In this document: positions 46,484 to 58,173 of the stretch, in pieces | How the letters are laid out: each line of letters begins with the position of its first letter | Position numbering within the stretch: position 1 is the stretch's first letter | From: Symbiodinium natans | Lineage: Eukaryota; Sar; Dinophyceae; Suessiales; Symbiodiniaceae | Assembly (NCBI GenBank): GCA_905221605.1 | Contig: CAJNDS010000038.1 | Span: 184,129-248,128, forward strand | DNA length: 64,000 nt | Direction: 5' to 3' | Made by a program: the position numbers and the translations under genes | The notes under the pieces: generated by a model | Database searches by the model: none | The model's input: the letters and a program-made list of their open reading frames with translations, nothing else | Told to the model about the DNA's origin: nothing

Positions 46484-47222
46484 TTGGATGCCCGGTGCGT
46501 CGTGTGCTCTCGGCAGAGTTGTTAGCAGCCCCAGAGCCTTATGGCCAGCAGGCCATCGACTGGGAGGTCACAGGGCAGCCCGGGACATTGGATCATGTGG
46601 TGCTCGAGCTGCAAGTCACAGAGCGTCCGGCAGTCGAAGGCGGTCACCTTCCACTCCGCATCGTCGCTCCGAGGGGTTTTCTCTTCGAGGACGTTTGCTC
46701 CGCCAAAGAGCTGAGAACTGAGGAGTCCACACCTTGGCCCGGTTTGCTAGGAGACTGCCATGGCCGAGGCCGTGAAGCCTTGATCCAGGTACCTCCCAAT
46801 CTCGAGCCACTGAACCGCTACTCCCTCCGCATCGCCGTGGTCAATCCAAGTTATCAGGAGCTTCAAAACCTCCAGAGATCCTCCTCCTCGTCCCTTTGGT
46901 TCCTCGAGCTGGGGGAGGAAGCAAGCCCACCGCTTGTGGGCCCACGGCTACGTTTGCTGCTTGATATCCGAGTGGAGCCCACGAGCACGGCTGCCCAGGG
47001 CCGCACAGCACCTGTGGCACTTGCTTTCGTACCTTCCAGCACCGTACCTTCTGGCGGCCGGCTCCGGGTGACCGCACCTCAAGGCATCGAGTTCAACCCG
47101 AGCAGCTGTCTCTTGGTGGAGTCTGGTGGCGCATGTGAGCAGTGTTCGGCTGTGGCCGAAGCCTTGGAAGACCTGGCAGCCACAAACGCCCGGCCCTCAG
47201 ACACAGAGCCCTCCTTAACAAG
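46484..47222 (+). CDS. Giant secreted protein, long exon
   Basis: The exon runs from a CTGCAG acceptor to a GC donor after TTAACAAG, about 246 codons in one frame. The clearest module is GGHLPLRIVAPRGFLFEDVC, then NRYSLRIAVVNPSYQELQNL, then LWFLELGEE. A second begins RLLLDIRVEPTS and continues SGGRLRVTAPQGIEFNPSSC. So one exon holds a complete unit of about 150 residues and the start of the next: a P-x-G-x-L-R-V-x-A-P-x-G strand, a Cys, a YxLxIxVxNP strand and an FxLE strand. This regularity is the best evidence that the gene is one long array of extracellular beta modules. No named domain is recognised. Confidence 0.75.
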
Positions 47223-47431
47223 GCCGGTAATTATGGAGTAGGTGAGAGCTACTAGAGTATGCAAATAGCGATAAGATTGCTATAAGCTTATAAAGGTAGC
47301 GTCGTATCTTGTTGGGAGTGGGCCTGGTTTCAGCTAGTGCCTGTAGCTGCAGGCTCGAGGCTGGTGCGCTTCGACGTCTGAATGCTCAGAGGAAGCCAGC
47401 GGGTGTCCCGAGGACTACTTCTCCTTCGCAG

Positions 47432-47769
47432 TGGCGTTGTCTACCGCGCAGCAGTCCGAGAGCGTCAGTGTCGGAGCATCCTGCAGCTTTCAGCTACGTC
47501 CAGATGATTTGAGTTGCGCGGCTCTCGCGGATCTGGGTTCCCAGGCTACGCAGTCCCTGACTTTGCAGTTGTCGCAGATGCAGTTTGTGCAGGGCCGGCG
47601 ATATGAGCTTACGGTCCACATTCGAAACCCCTCCGTCGAGGTTTCCGAGAATGCAAGCGGCTGGGAGCCTTGGCAGCTGCAGACAGAGAAGCTTGTCGAC
47701 GGCACGTGGCAACCCTTGGACGTGGGTGAGGCAAGTGATGCAAAAGTGTTCCCTCACACCGGCCTGCCT
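47432..47769 (+). CDS. Giant secreted protein, exon with canonical GT donor
   Basis: The exon opens after CCTTCGCAG and ends at CCT followed by GTAAGTAAGG, a rare fully canonical donor here. It completes the module begun at 47.0-47.2 kb: SFQLRPDDLSCAALADLGSQ, then RRYELTVHIRNPSVEVSENA, then WEPWQLQTEKLVDGTWQPLD. The YELTVHIRNP and PWQLQTE strands match the equivalent positions of the previous module. Confidence 0.75.
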
Positions 47770-47813
47770 GTAAGTAAGGAAAGTTAAGCAGAGTTTGGTG
47801 GATGTGACCTGAG

Positions 47814-48310
47814 GCGCCGAGCTACACTTTGGTTCCGGCATTGGGGCTGGATGTTGAGCCGCAGCCGGGGGCCCCCGTGCGGTTGCGTAACGGATCTGAA
47901 TGCCAGCCAGCCCTAGCTGGTGAGGACGCTGGTGCTGTCCATGTCTCCCTGGACCTGGCCACCCCTTTGCTCGAGGGTGATGAGCTGCTTGTCTGGCTGC
48001 CACCTGGCCCGCGGCTGTCCTCTTGCCAGCTTGTCTCTGTATCACCCCTACAAAGCACGCCTCCCACATCACCATCCTCACCATCCCTTCCGTTCTGCGG
48101 AGACCCTGCAGAGCTCTGGATTGATTGGGAAATGCAAACAACGTGGCCGGTGGAGCCGGATCCAAACGCCACCAGCACTGAACCCACCACAACCACATCC
48201 AGCTCGAGCACAACCCTGACCCACACCAGAACATCAACGACCTACTCGCGGGCACAGGCGTTTGCAGACTGTGACAGCGTTGACGCTGGCTTGTCGCTTG
48301 GCTCGCTCAG
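47814..48310 (+). CDS. Giant secreted protein, exon with Thr/Ser-rich linker
   Basis: The exon follows a CCTGAG acceptor and ends at a GT donor after GGCTCGCTCAG. It starts APSYTLVPALGLDVEPQPGA, contains a Cys-bearing strand (ELLVWLPPGPRLSSCQLVSV), then a linker of Ser, Thr and Pro of about 45 residues (STEPTTTTSSSSTTLTHTRT), and resumes with FADCDSVDAGLSLG. The linker looks like an O-glycosylated extracellular spacer. Confidence 0.7.
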
Positions 48311-48379
48311 GTTCTGGCTTCCTGATCCATGCCTGAGGTTCTGATTATGTGCTGATTCTGGTCAGAGTTCAAGTCCAAG

Positions 48380-50081
48380 GTGCTTGACATGCCACTGTGA
48401 AGCTGACTGTGAGCTGCGTCTGGCGGGCACACAGGCTTTGGGTAAAGTTCGGCTTCAGCTGGAGATCGTCCAGATTCTTGGAAGAGAGGTCACATGTGCA
48501 TGTGTTTTGTTTGTTTGATTTTTGTTTGATTCTTGCTTTGCATTTGGGGATATAGTGCAGACATAAATATCAACACATGGGCTGAGCTGGTTCAAGAAAG
48601 CAGATTTGAGAGCACCAGGGGACAAAGCAACACACACGGTGTCGAGAACTACTGGCGAGCAGCTCACCAGCGCTGCCAAGCTGCAGAAATGGAGTTCGTA
48701 GGAGTTTGCAGGGGCGATGTCGGTGATGTTAAGATTTACAGGCATCCTTCTGAGTCATAGAGTTCCCATGCCGCTCGGCAGGTTGAATCTCAGGCTTTGT
48801 ACACCCAAAACACCGAACCCTACCCTGCTGTGCATCCACAAGTGCGGCAGCGATGCTTCGCATGAACATCAATTCGACATTCGAGCTCGATCGATCTTCT
48901 TGAATCTGAATTGAAGCACCATTGAGTCATTGCCACGAATTGTCCCTGATTAAGGCTTTCCTTGCCGTTTACTGCAGGCTCGGGTATCACCGTGGCATCA
49001 GAGGTGGCTTCTGGGTGGGCCGTGCGGCCAAGGCTTCGTGCAGCAGTGCACCTGAGTGGAGGACGGGCAGTGTTATGCCCACTATGCACTGCTGCCTGCT
49101 GTTGCCTGCATGACTTCCGTACGAGCATCCAGACTTTCCGCAGAGCAGACTGCAAATTCCCCCACAAGGGATTTCAGTGGCTGAAGTTTGTTCAAGGACT
49201 TGTGGTGGAGCCCGGCATTGAGGCTCAGCCGTAGTTACGACCTTGTTCATGCCAGCGTTTGCTCATCGACCGAAGAAGGCCCTGCAATGGCAATCGACAT
49301 GCAGTCACATACTGTAGGCACGCGAGGATGTCTCAACGCTGGCCCAAACCTAGCACGCATGGACAAAGCTAACGTGAACGACCGACCAAGCAGGACAGCA
49401 GGAAACTCGGGAAGGTAACCTGACTCGAGGAAGCGAGTAAGCCACCCTTGATGTTTTGGAAGGCCTGCTTAGAAGCGTCAAGAAAGGATTCGAGCAAGGA
49501 ACCTCCCGGAATGCTAGTATGGAAGGATCGGATATCAAACACAGGCACTTTGAATTGAAATTACATACTCCACTTCTAAAGCGACGACGCGCGCGTTCCA
49601 CTGCAGGCGGCCTACCTTCATCTGTCTGCTGGAAGCAAGTCGATCCTGACCCTGGAGCTGACCCCTCGGCTGGCAGCCTCGCATCTACGTGTGGTGGCCG
49701 TTTCACCACCGGCGCCTTGGGCCAACAGGCCATGCTTTTTTGGCCATGCCTTTTGGTCACGCCTTTTTGGCCATGCCTTTCGCCGGTGCTGCGACATGCC
49801 ACAGTGGCCCAGGAGTTCGACTTCACGGGCACAGGAAGCAACGCAGGCCCAGGGTGCTGGGACAATTGCCGGGGGCATTCGCATCTGCTCAGGCCATAAG
49901 AATTGCTCGAAAGCCTCAACTCGAGAAAAGGGTACACTCACTAGATCTCTAGACGAGGGCACTTTCCCACCCAATCGAGGACTTGTCCTTGAAGCCTCCG
50001 GCCCACGTCTGCTGCTGGCGCTCTCCATGCAGCCCTGGACTCGCCGAGAAATCCAGTCCCTCACAACTGAAAAGACAGGTT
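48380..50081 (+). CDS. Giant secreted protein, scattered exons
   Basis: 48,380-48,488 reads TCHCEADCELRLAG and then KVRLQLEIVQILG, splicing in frame from the previous exon through AG|G. About 48,977-49,070 gives SGITVASEVASGWAVRPR after CTGCAG. About 49,600-49,880 and 49,950-50,081 are open (NRGLVLEASGPRLLLALSMQ; stop TAA near 50,081). The last two are less sure. 49,730-49,795 holds a roughly 17-bp tandem motif (TTTTTGGCCATGCC) that keeps the frame open artificially. Confidence 0.45.
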
Positions 50082-52104
50082 AAATGTGAAGCTGCCATAG
50101 CTGCCTAGACAGAATTGTAGAGAGGATCCTAAAGACCTAAAGGAGACTAGTCGGGAGACTCCAACAGAGCCACTTTGCCACGATGCGGTCGATACGTTTG
50201 AGGCTGCTGCCCGTCCGCTTGGGAAGAGATGGCGGCCACACGACCTTCCACCTGGCTACAATGAACCAAGGCCGGGCCGTTTTTTTTTTTGTTTTATTTT
50301 TTGTTTTTTGTTTGGTTTTTTTTTTTTTTTTTTTGGGGGGGGGGGGGTCGTGTTAAGGGTCGTTGTTTTCTGAGTTTAGAGACCCATACGCTGGTGGGCC
50401 CCTTGTCAACAGCAGCCTAAAGCTGTCAGCTGAGGCGTGGAGAAAGTCGTGGTGGAGGAGGTCCTGAACCTCCAAGGCTTTCGGCTGCCGGGCAGCCTCC
50501 TGCCTGTGGTTCGGTACATTTCTGCCAAAATCATGACTAGGTTTCATAGTCGATTAGTGTGATTATGTGGAGTTGTATTATGCTATACTTCTATATTGTA
50601 CTATTTATATGTTCTCATATCTTCTAACATCTTCAACTTCTGCTAGCATGTTCTTATACAACTATTTTCACATAGCGGAACAGGCTGTTACACCGAGAGC
50701 CTCAGCATGAAGCTGAGGCCTCGAGTGCCTTGAGGCAAGGCTTTCCCGGCAGCTCCTTCCTTCCGAAAATGCGCTCGTCGCCTCCTTACCTGCGAGCCCC
50801 TTGGCTTGAAGCGCCATCGTCATACTTGATAACAAGTTCGCTCTTTTTTCTAGAGAATGTAGACTACACTTGCAGGATATTGTGTTGTACTTAACTTCAA
50901 TATCTTATGCTATGTTTATTTAGAGTGTTGCAGCATCCGACGTCATCCAGCAAAATCATATATGGCTTCTTGATGGCATTGGGCCAAAGCACTGCAACAG
51001 ATGACAGGATTGGGAGAAGCCGCTTGGTTGTCGCTTACATTCTCCTCGGGCCAGCCGGCCAAAGCTATGGCGGCTGGGCCTTTCAATTGTCTTTGTCTTT
51101 GCATCGTGAAAGGGCACAGTGGGCAAAGCGTACGTTCATGCTACGCGGTGCGGCAAGACACTACCCATCTACTGTTCAAAGAGAAGGCCCATTCCATGCT
51201 AACTTTTCCTGCCCAGTTGTACGGCTGAGTTTGCCCTCTTGTCCGCAGTTCGACCCCTGCTTTGAATAGATTGCCCTGGCGTCGGTAACCGGCCCTTAGC
51301 TAAAGTGACTGTTTCACTGCTGCCTGAAATCTTTCGCATTCTTTTTCTTGCGCTGAAGGGTATAAACTGGTCTCGATTTGTCGGTTTTGAGACTTCGAGG
51401 CACGCCTGACACTCGCCGCACCGAGCACTTGGGAGCTCCAGGCAGGCGGCGCAAGCTTCGCGGAGGCGATGCTGCAGCCAACTTGGTCTGGCTTTTCACG
51501 GCAATTGTTGGGGAGTTTAGCATGTAGATTATTCGGCTGTGATGTTCGTTGTGTTCACTGATTTTCTGCGGTAGGTCCGGTTTGTGTTCCTTGTCGGGTA
51601 TTCATGTGCCTACACCTGGCAGACCTAGCCGGGGGTGGGTGAGGGCCACCGGTGTCGGGCCCTGCCAGGTCGAAGTGGGGGAGGTCCTGCGGGCAGTCGC
51701 TCGGAATTCAGCCTCATGTTAGCTGTCGATGCCTTGCACGATCATGCATTGCTCTCATTGCGCAAACGCCTTAAGCCATGGACCAGGCATTGCTGGCGAA
51801 CATGACGTCTTTCACCACGAGCAGCTTCAGCGCGACGATCGTCGAGGGGCTTTTTGCCAGGCCGTTCATCCCAAACATCCCCAACTGCCCAAACAGCTGA
51901 GCATTTTTGTAGTTGTTTGCTCTGAGCTCTCGAACGAATAGACTTGGAATAGAGACCGTATGTGGAGTCCGAGACCAAGCGCTGTGAGGCCGCACGCCTA
52001 TTCGCTGATGGTGCCTGGGCAGTTCAGAGAGCGGGTTCGATGGCTCACAAGCTCAGCCTAGCAGTGATTACTCAGTGATTCTGCAGTGATTCTGCTTCTG
52101 TCAG
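50082..52104. other. No confident exon; T/G homopolymers
   Basis: 50,278-50,347 is a poly(T) tract with G interruptions running into poly(G). 50,560-50,690 and 50,830-50,910 are AT-rich. Open frames at 50,907-51,269 (+) lack motifs and overlap in two frames. This is probably intron of the large gene. Confidence 0.5.
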
Positions 52105-55100
52105 GTTTGGTCACTCTCCTTCAGCTACGAGGTGCCTCCAGGCAGCCTTTGGCGCCTGGACATTTTCGATGGCGGCGAGTTGCCGGCCGCTCTGGACGCA
52201 GCAAGAGTCCATTGAGTTCATTGAGTTCATCCCTCGCGCGGTCTCACAGAACGCCCACGGCCTTTCTTACGTGGGAGTTTTTTGTGCCTCAGGTTGCAAC
52301 CAGCGATGTCGGCTTCAGCTTGCCTCTGAGAGGCGGCTCAGCTTGCTGACTCTTTTGCTCTTCTCTCTCCTCTGAAATCATCTAATCTCTCCGGACATTT
52401 CTCCACATCCAAGGGGCCTGGCCGCTACCGCTCTTATCACTGCAGCTCTCGATGGGGAGCCCTCCCCCTGGTGGCCGCACCTTCGCTCGGCTCGTGCTGA
52501 AGCCGTGGCCACCTGGCAAAAACATGACAAGAGCAAACATATGAGAAAAAGTGGCAACATGCGTTGAGGATGGCACAGTACAGGCGGTGCTCGCGCGTGC
52601 TCACAACCGTCATAACACCTGTGCTTGGATGCTTGTTGAGGCTCCGAAGTTCCTGGCTCCTGGTGCTGCCACCGCCCGGCTGGCTCTTGAGCAACGCGAC
52701 GTCCGGCCCGGAGGGCCGCATGCTGAAATCGCTCGGCTGGCAGGACTTGACTGGTGGTTTCGAGGCTGCCCTCAACACGCAGTTCAAGAGATGTAAGTTC
52801 TCACTGCTGAGTGTCAGAAGCAGCCTGACTAGCTGCGATTGAGCTTGAAGAATACACATCCCAAACACATAGGCACACACACACACACATTCACTCACGT
52901 GGTTTATGGCGCTCCTTGCCCTGCGAGGTGGATCTGCAAGTGGCTGCCTCGCTGGAGCGCCCTTCCTTGTGTTTTCCGGCAATCCATTCCATCTTCGGCC
53001 GAGAGATTTAGCAGGGCCGTTTAGATCATATATAGGACTTTATTGAGCCTGTTTGCCGACGGGCCGGAGTCGAGCCTAGGGGGTAACTCATGATAGCTTA
53101 GGGCTGAGGGAAGTGTAATCAGCTTTTGGGCTGCGGATGGCTGCGAGACGGGCAGGGTCCAGAAGACTCCGAGGCAAAGCCAGCAGCCAACCTGCGTGAC
53201 AGTACACAAAAGTCACCTGTGATAAACTTTGCAATGCATCCTCACATGAGTCACATTCGTCCTCGGTGTCTCGCGAAGGAGACCACCACGGATGCAGCTT
53301 GGTTTGTGCTGGCGGCGGCGAGGGATCAGCAGCGCCTGGAAGAGGGAGAAGCCCTTGCTGCCGAATCCTGGGGCTTTGTGGACGGGGCCAATGTGGCACC
53401 GATGTGGGGGAGCGTGAAGCATGCCAGCTCGGCTGATCTTTTGCAGGAGTTGTTTTAACTGAGTTTTCACCTGCGTTTGTCAGACGGGCATGGTCACGTG
53501 CTGGCGGGTCCCGAGGCCAACCTGGCAGGGCTCAACCTTACGGCCCTTATCTTCACGATGCGCCTGGACCAAGAGGCACAGGTTGGCATCATCCGTATCA
53601 CGCCGCCAGAAGGCCATGGGATGGGCACTTCTTCAGTTTCGGCTGCAGATTCACGATGATTCGCGTGTTCTCATGTGCTTAACATGTGCAAGACATGCGA
53701 ACATCAGGCTATGGCCAGCCGTCGTGCCTAGATGCGGCAACTGTTCGCGGGGAACCCCGCTGGCCAATGTCCTTGAGAAGGTTTGGACCATATTGTCAGG
53801 AATCTGCTGCTCTGCTGAAATTCTGAAATGTGGAGAAGACCATCCCGTACCAACTTAGATACTTTGCGGCGCAGCGGCCCTTACACCTTTTCAAGTGATT
53901 TGGGAGCTTCCTGAGGCCAACGAATCCTTCACGGAGGTCCTTCTCACACAACCTTTGCCCGTGGGCTCCTGGGCCTTTGCCTTGGCCATCACCCTGCCCG
54001 ACGCAGCGGAGGACCCCCGCTTCCGCATCGAGGTCTTCACAGTCGAGAGGCGGGCTTTGCCAAGCAGACCGCCAAACTGGGGGGAAAGCCATGAGTATCC
54101 TAAGTGCCTGCATGAGAAGTTCTTGTGAGGTTGGATCTGAAGTTTCTACCTCTGAAGGGGGCCCATTTTTTTTGGCCCTTTATTTTTCTATTTTTGCCCC
54201 CTTTTTGTTGGCCCTATTTCATCGTTTTCCTCTCTAAACCCTAAACCCTAACCCCCCCCCCCCGAAGAAAAAAAAAAAAAAAACAAGGGACAAAAACAAA
54301 AGATTAAAAGGGCAAAAAAAACAAAAGTGCACCTCTGGCCCAGGGAATTGGTCGACGCGGCTACGGCCCTGGCTGCACCCGACCTGCTCAGTGCAACGCT
54401 CTGGCCGCTGACCGCTCCGGAGTTGACCCAAGTCTGCACATGGGCATCCCTGGGGCAGCAAAAGACTGGGGGTGCTTCTGTGGTGTGATCCTGTGAACGA
54501 GCGCGAAGGATTCTTCGCAGCCGCACCACCGCAGGCTCTGTGCGGTTAGTGCTGGAGATCGCGTTCCGCTTCGAACAGACCTGGGTTCATGAAACTTGAG
54601 GCATAGTTATTGGGTCCCAACATATCCCAACCCGAAGAGAGTCGCAAGGCAATGGAAGCATAGCTTTCGCAGGATGATGTCGGTTGAGACTGGCAGCATT
54701 GAAGCTTTGCGATTGCTGCCCCCCAGCGGCGTGCTGTACGATGAGGACAGCTCCATGGGCAGTCGGGCAGTCCATGAGTTTTGGAGCATTCGGCAGCCCA
54801 ATCGGACAGGAGTTTTCCCTGTCCGTTGAGGGCCTGCTGCTTGCACGAGGCAGCCCAACCGTGACATCCTCGCAGGCGGGGCGCTAAGCCGCTAAGCTCT
54901 CGCCTGTGCTGCTGGACGTATCTAGCTGCCTAGCTGACCGCCCATGTCGCAAAACCCACCGCCCATGGACGCAAAGCAAACCCACAAGGCCTTCATCACC
55001 CTAATGGCTGCTTCAACTGTGACGCCGGGTGACGTGAGCATTCGCTGCGGGGTCAAGTTGGCTGGTGAGCCGGCAGAGAATGTTTGGAGCCATGGAAAGC

Positions 55101-55630
55101 ATTGCATGCCCTCCCTCCAGGCACCGTCCTCCGTTGCCCCTTGTTGACGCTCATGCCCGAATCTCTCTCCGCCTGCAACCTTGCCTATCCAAGGATGCTT
55201 GATATTTGCCGACAACTCACTTGCTCAAGTGGCTTGCCCAACAATAAAGAATAGGCACAATCTTAACACAAAGACACAGAGCATCGTCGAGGGAGTCTGG
55301 ATTGATAATTACGTCTCTTCCTTTTTTGGTCTTGCGGGCTGCTTCGCGGCGATGTCTGCGGCTCGCTTCTTGCGCTCTCTCTCGCTCTCTCTCCCTCTCT
55401 TTGTCTCTCTCTCGCTGGCTCCCGGAGCCCCTCTCCTCTCTCTTGGATATGTGCCTGCTGCCTCTCTCCTTCTCCTTTTTGTGCGTCTCTCTGATCTTTG
55501 ACCCTCCTTTATCCTTGCCGTTCTTTGGTCTTCCTTCCTCCTTTGCGTTTAGATTTCGGATCTTCGAGGTGAAGAGGCGCTCCGCTTCCCACTGGTTGGC
55601 GCCAGCGACGTCGAGGTGCGACTGAGCACG
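52105..55630 (+). CDS. Giant secreted protein, 3' exon cluster
   Basis: Module-type exons continue: 52,105 to about 52,200 (SLSFSYEVPPGSLWRLDIFD); about 52,630-52,790 (LLVLPPPGWLLSNATSGPEG); about 53,280-53,440 (AAWFVLAAARDQQRLEEGEA, then SWGFVDGANVAPM); about 53,484-53,655 (LAGLNLTALIFTMRLDQEAQ, then IIRITPPEG); about 53,890-54,110 (VIWELPEANESFTEVLLTQP, then GSWAFALAITLPD); about 54,690-54,870 (IEALRLLPPSGVLYDEDSS, then EFSLSVEGLLLARGSPT); about 54,985-55,090 (TVTPGDVSIRCGVKLAG); and about 55,570-55,622 (LRFPLVGASDVEVRLST). Each shows an LxxxPPSG / FxLxV strand pair as in the 46-47 kb exons. The stop codon is not located. A similar strand at about 56,810-56,850 (DSIRVSLSGRHANAV) suggests the gene may run to about 56.9 kb. 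Confidence 0.6.
54234..54253. repeat. Interstitial telomere-type repeat
   Basis: About two and a half units of CCCTAAA are followed by poly(C) (54,252-54,263) and poly(A) (54,267-54,283). TTTAGGG-type repeats are the telomere sequence reported for dinoflagellates. The stretch lies between module exons, so it is intronic. Confidence 0.75.
55374..55419. repeat. CT-rich simple repeat
   Basis: CTCTCT/CTCGCT repeats in an intron of the large gene. The Arg/Glu-rich minus-strand frame across it is an artefact. Confidence 0.85.
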
Positions 55631-55639
55631 TGAGGCGAA

Positions 55640-56751
55640 GACGGAGAAGAGAGGGAATGAGAGAAGAGACGGAGAAGCAGAAGAGCACGGTGAGGGGAAG
55701 TGAGGAGACGACGGGCGCATTTCAGGAGCCAATCCCCGATGTGGAAGTTGGCCGTGGCCACGTGCAACACCCCCGGCTGGCCCTTGTGGTCCTGGCGCAT
55801 CTGGCGCGTCTGGCGCGGACAACCGGATCAGGAGGCTGAGGTTAACATATCCTGAGTCTCCAAGCATCGTGGCGATGCAGAAGCCGCAATGTCCTGGCTG
55901 CGTTTGTGTCAGTGTTCCCTCGACAGGTTCTTCAAGAACTTAAGGGCCGGCAAGAGGATCACACATGATCGCACGAGGTAACGGGCCTTCGGCCGTGGGC
56001 CACCACAGACTCGCCAGCTGCTGGCCTTTGCTGGGACTTGGATCACTCGAAGACGGCTTGATGGCTTGGACTCCACAAGCCTTGAATCGTCTCCGCCTTT
56101 TGCGCCTTTCAGGAGCTTCAGCTCTTCGGACTCTGCGAACTCTTCGAGCTCTTCAACCTCTACACATCCTGGCCACCCTGCGCATCCCTGCCCCATTTGA
56201 CGCTGGCCTCCTTCACGTGAAGGAGGACCTGTTTCCGATGCGGGCGATCGCATCTGACCCGTGGTCAGCGAACAATCGCAGGCACGTGCACGCACTTTCG
56301 GAGTGAGGCGGAGCGGGCGGCAAGCACGGCTGCAAGAATTCCAAGCGCAGCTGCAAGCATTGGATGGCGCGGTGAGGTGAGAAGTCTGAAGTTGACAGAT
56401 AGCAGATATCAGATAGCCTCGGGTGCCTGCAGTCCAAAAGGCCTGTCCGCACTGCTGCCAGGGGGCAGGACAGGACCTGCAGAAGCCCTCCAACCGCCAG
56501 AACCAGCTACGTACTTGTTGTAAACCAGCACCCGAAAACTCAATGTCTTGTGAACAACTCTCCCAGCCTTCAGTTCCCGTCTGTGTCTGTCCGGGAATCT
56601 TAGGCATACGATACCGTATCGGATGGATGGAGCACCGCAAAAAGATGTTGCCTGCAGCCCTTTCCAGCACTTACCCAGTCGGCTCGCCGCGTGTGATATC
56701 ACGAAAGATGGGGTGTGGCGGGAGCGCTGGTCTGGACCCCAGCTGTGCAGT

Positions 56752-56782
<31 letters not shown>

Positions 56783-57003
56783 CGGATTCACTGGATCCTG
56801 CACCGGGATCGGATAGCATTCGTGTCTCACTGTCTGGCAGGCATGCGAACGCTGTCGGTGGAGGGAAAGTCAAAAATTGAGGACTGGGCAGGTTTTTAAG
56901 CTCAAGCTTCCAACCACCAGACCGGCTGCGACCCACATGACTCAGATGTGTTTGAGGATGAGTCAGGATGAGGTATCGCCGCAATCGGCCTTCGTCATGC
57001 CAG
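55640..57003. other. Possible last exons of the large gene, then spacer
   Basis: About 56,290-56,370 is open with coiled-coil character (QARLQEFQAQLQALDGAV), and 56,752-56,780 is a (CTG) run of nearly ten units. It is followed by the strand-like DSIRVSLSGRHANAV. Open frames on the minus strand (to 56,670 and 57,158) lack motifs and cross these + strand pieces, so I do not call them. The boundary between the large gene and the EF-hand gene is unresolved. Confidence 0.35.
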
Positions 57004-58173
57004 GAGCTTTTTGACAAGATGGACAAAGACACGAGTGGAACGATCACCAAGGAGGAGGTCACACGAATGGGTTTCTTAAGTGCGAATGGTCGATGCGGAT
57101 GTTTTATGAGCGCCAAAGACTTCAGCCACGGCCGTGCCATGACCCATTGCAGGCCCACAAGTTCTTCAGCAGTTTTGCGAAGGCTTCGCGGGCATGTCGA
57201 TGCGGCCCATGTGCGGGGATTCAGGTTCTAAGGGGGTAGGTCCGTGCTGGTGCTTGTGCAGGTGAATGCCAAGGCCATGTTTGATGAAGTGGATGACGAC
57301 GGCAACGGGAGCATCACCAAGGTCCGATTTTGCGGAGGATATGTGCCAAAAATCAGTTAGCATTTCAAGCTTTTGTTGAGGCGGAGTGGGTCGGCTTCTG
57401 GCAGCAGGTTGGCCACCAAGAGCGCACCGTTTTGATCATGTCTTAAGATCTTGAGCTCACTGCGTCGAGATGCAATATATGGCAGTTGTGCGCGGGTCTG
57501 TGTCCTGCTGCCAAGTCCTGTGTACTCTTCTCGGCCAGGTCAGGTCTGCTGGCTATTCCAACGAGCAGAATCCCATCAGCAAGTTTCCGGGGTGTGCGAG
57601 AGAAAGAAAGAGAGAGGCTGCACGTGGATTTGCAAGGTGTTGTGACTGCTTGTGGGTCGTTGCAAGGATCCTGGAGGAACTGGAGCTCATGACGGACGGC
57701 GGCGATTGGGTGAACTGGAAGGTGCCGTGCTTAGGCCATTGGCCTTTGGCCTGCAGATACGTTCTCAGGGCTTACGGGTGGGAACCAAGGACGGCAAAGA
57801 CGTTGCAGCCATGTCCCGTGACAAGACCGACTTCGCCAAGTCACCTTCGAAAGCACCCGAGACCCCACAGGAACCCGAAGCCAAGGAGGAGACGAAAGCG
57901 GAGGAGCCTAAGACTGAGGAGGCTGCGGCGCCTGCAGAGGAGGCCAAAGTGGAGGAGCCCCAGGCGCCCCAGGAGTCCCAGGAGCCCGTGGCCGAGGAGC
58001 CGCCCAAGGCGGAGCCTCAGGCTGAGGCTGCCGAGCCTGCTGAGCCTGCCGAGCCCGCTGTGCCCGCGGCCGAAGCTGAGGCGCCAGGAGCCGAAGTAAC
58101 CGAAGGAACCGAAGTCAAGGAGGCGGCCGCGGCGGCGCAGGAGCCAGAGGCAAAAGCTGAGGAGCCACAGTGA
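57004..58173 (+). CDS. EF-hand protein with acidic Glu/Ala/Pro-rich tail
   Basis: Exons: 57,004 to about 57,075, EF-hand 1 (FDKMDKDTSGTITKEEV); about 57,140-57,180 (HKFFSSFAKASRA); 57,262-57,321, start of EF-hand 2 (MFDEVDDDGNGSITK, GT donor); 57,381-57,407 (AEWVGFWQQ), which supplies the acidic end of that hand; about 57,544-57,567 (AGYSNEQ); 57,667-57,721 (ILEELELMTDGGDWVNWK); and 57,769-58,173 (VGTKDGKDVAAMSRDKTD), ending in about 110 residues rich in Glu, Ala and Pro before TGA. The ITKAEWVxFW...GYSNEQILEEL...WVNWKDG arrangement is a recurring dinoflagellate EF-hand family. It probably binds Ca2+ through the two hands. The tail is intrinsically disordered. The N-terminal exon is not identified. 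Confidence 0.75.

Noticed and set aside
50907..51269. Candidate exon or mobile-element remnant
   Set aside because: Two + frames are equally open and neither has reverse transcriptase, transposase or module motifs.
55909..57158. Minus-strand frames of about 250 codons
   Set aside because: They cross coding-like + strand pieces, have no motif and would be the only minus-strand genes in the window.
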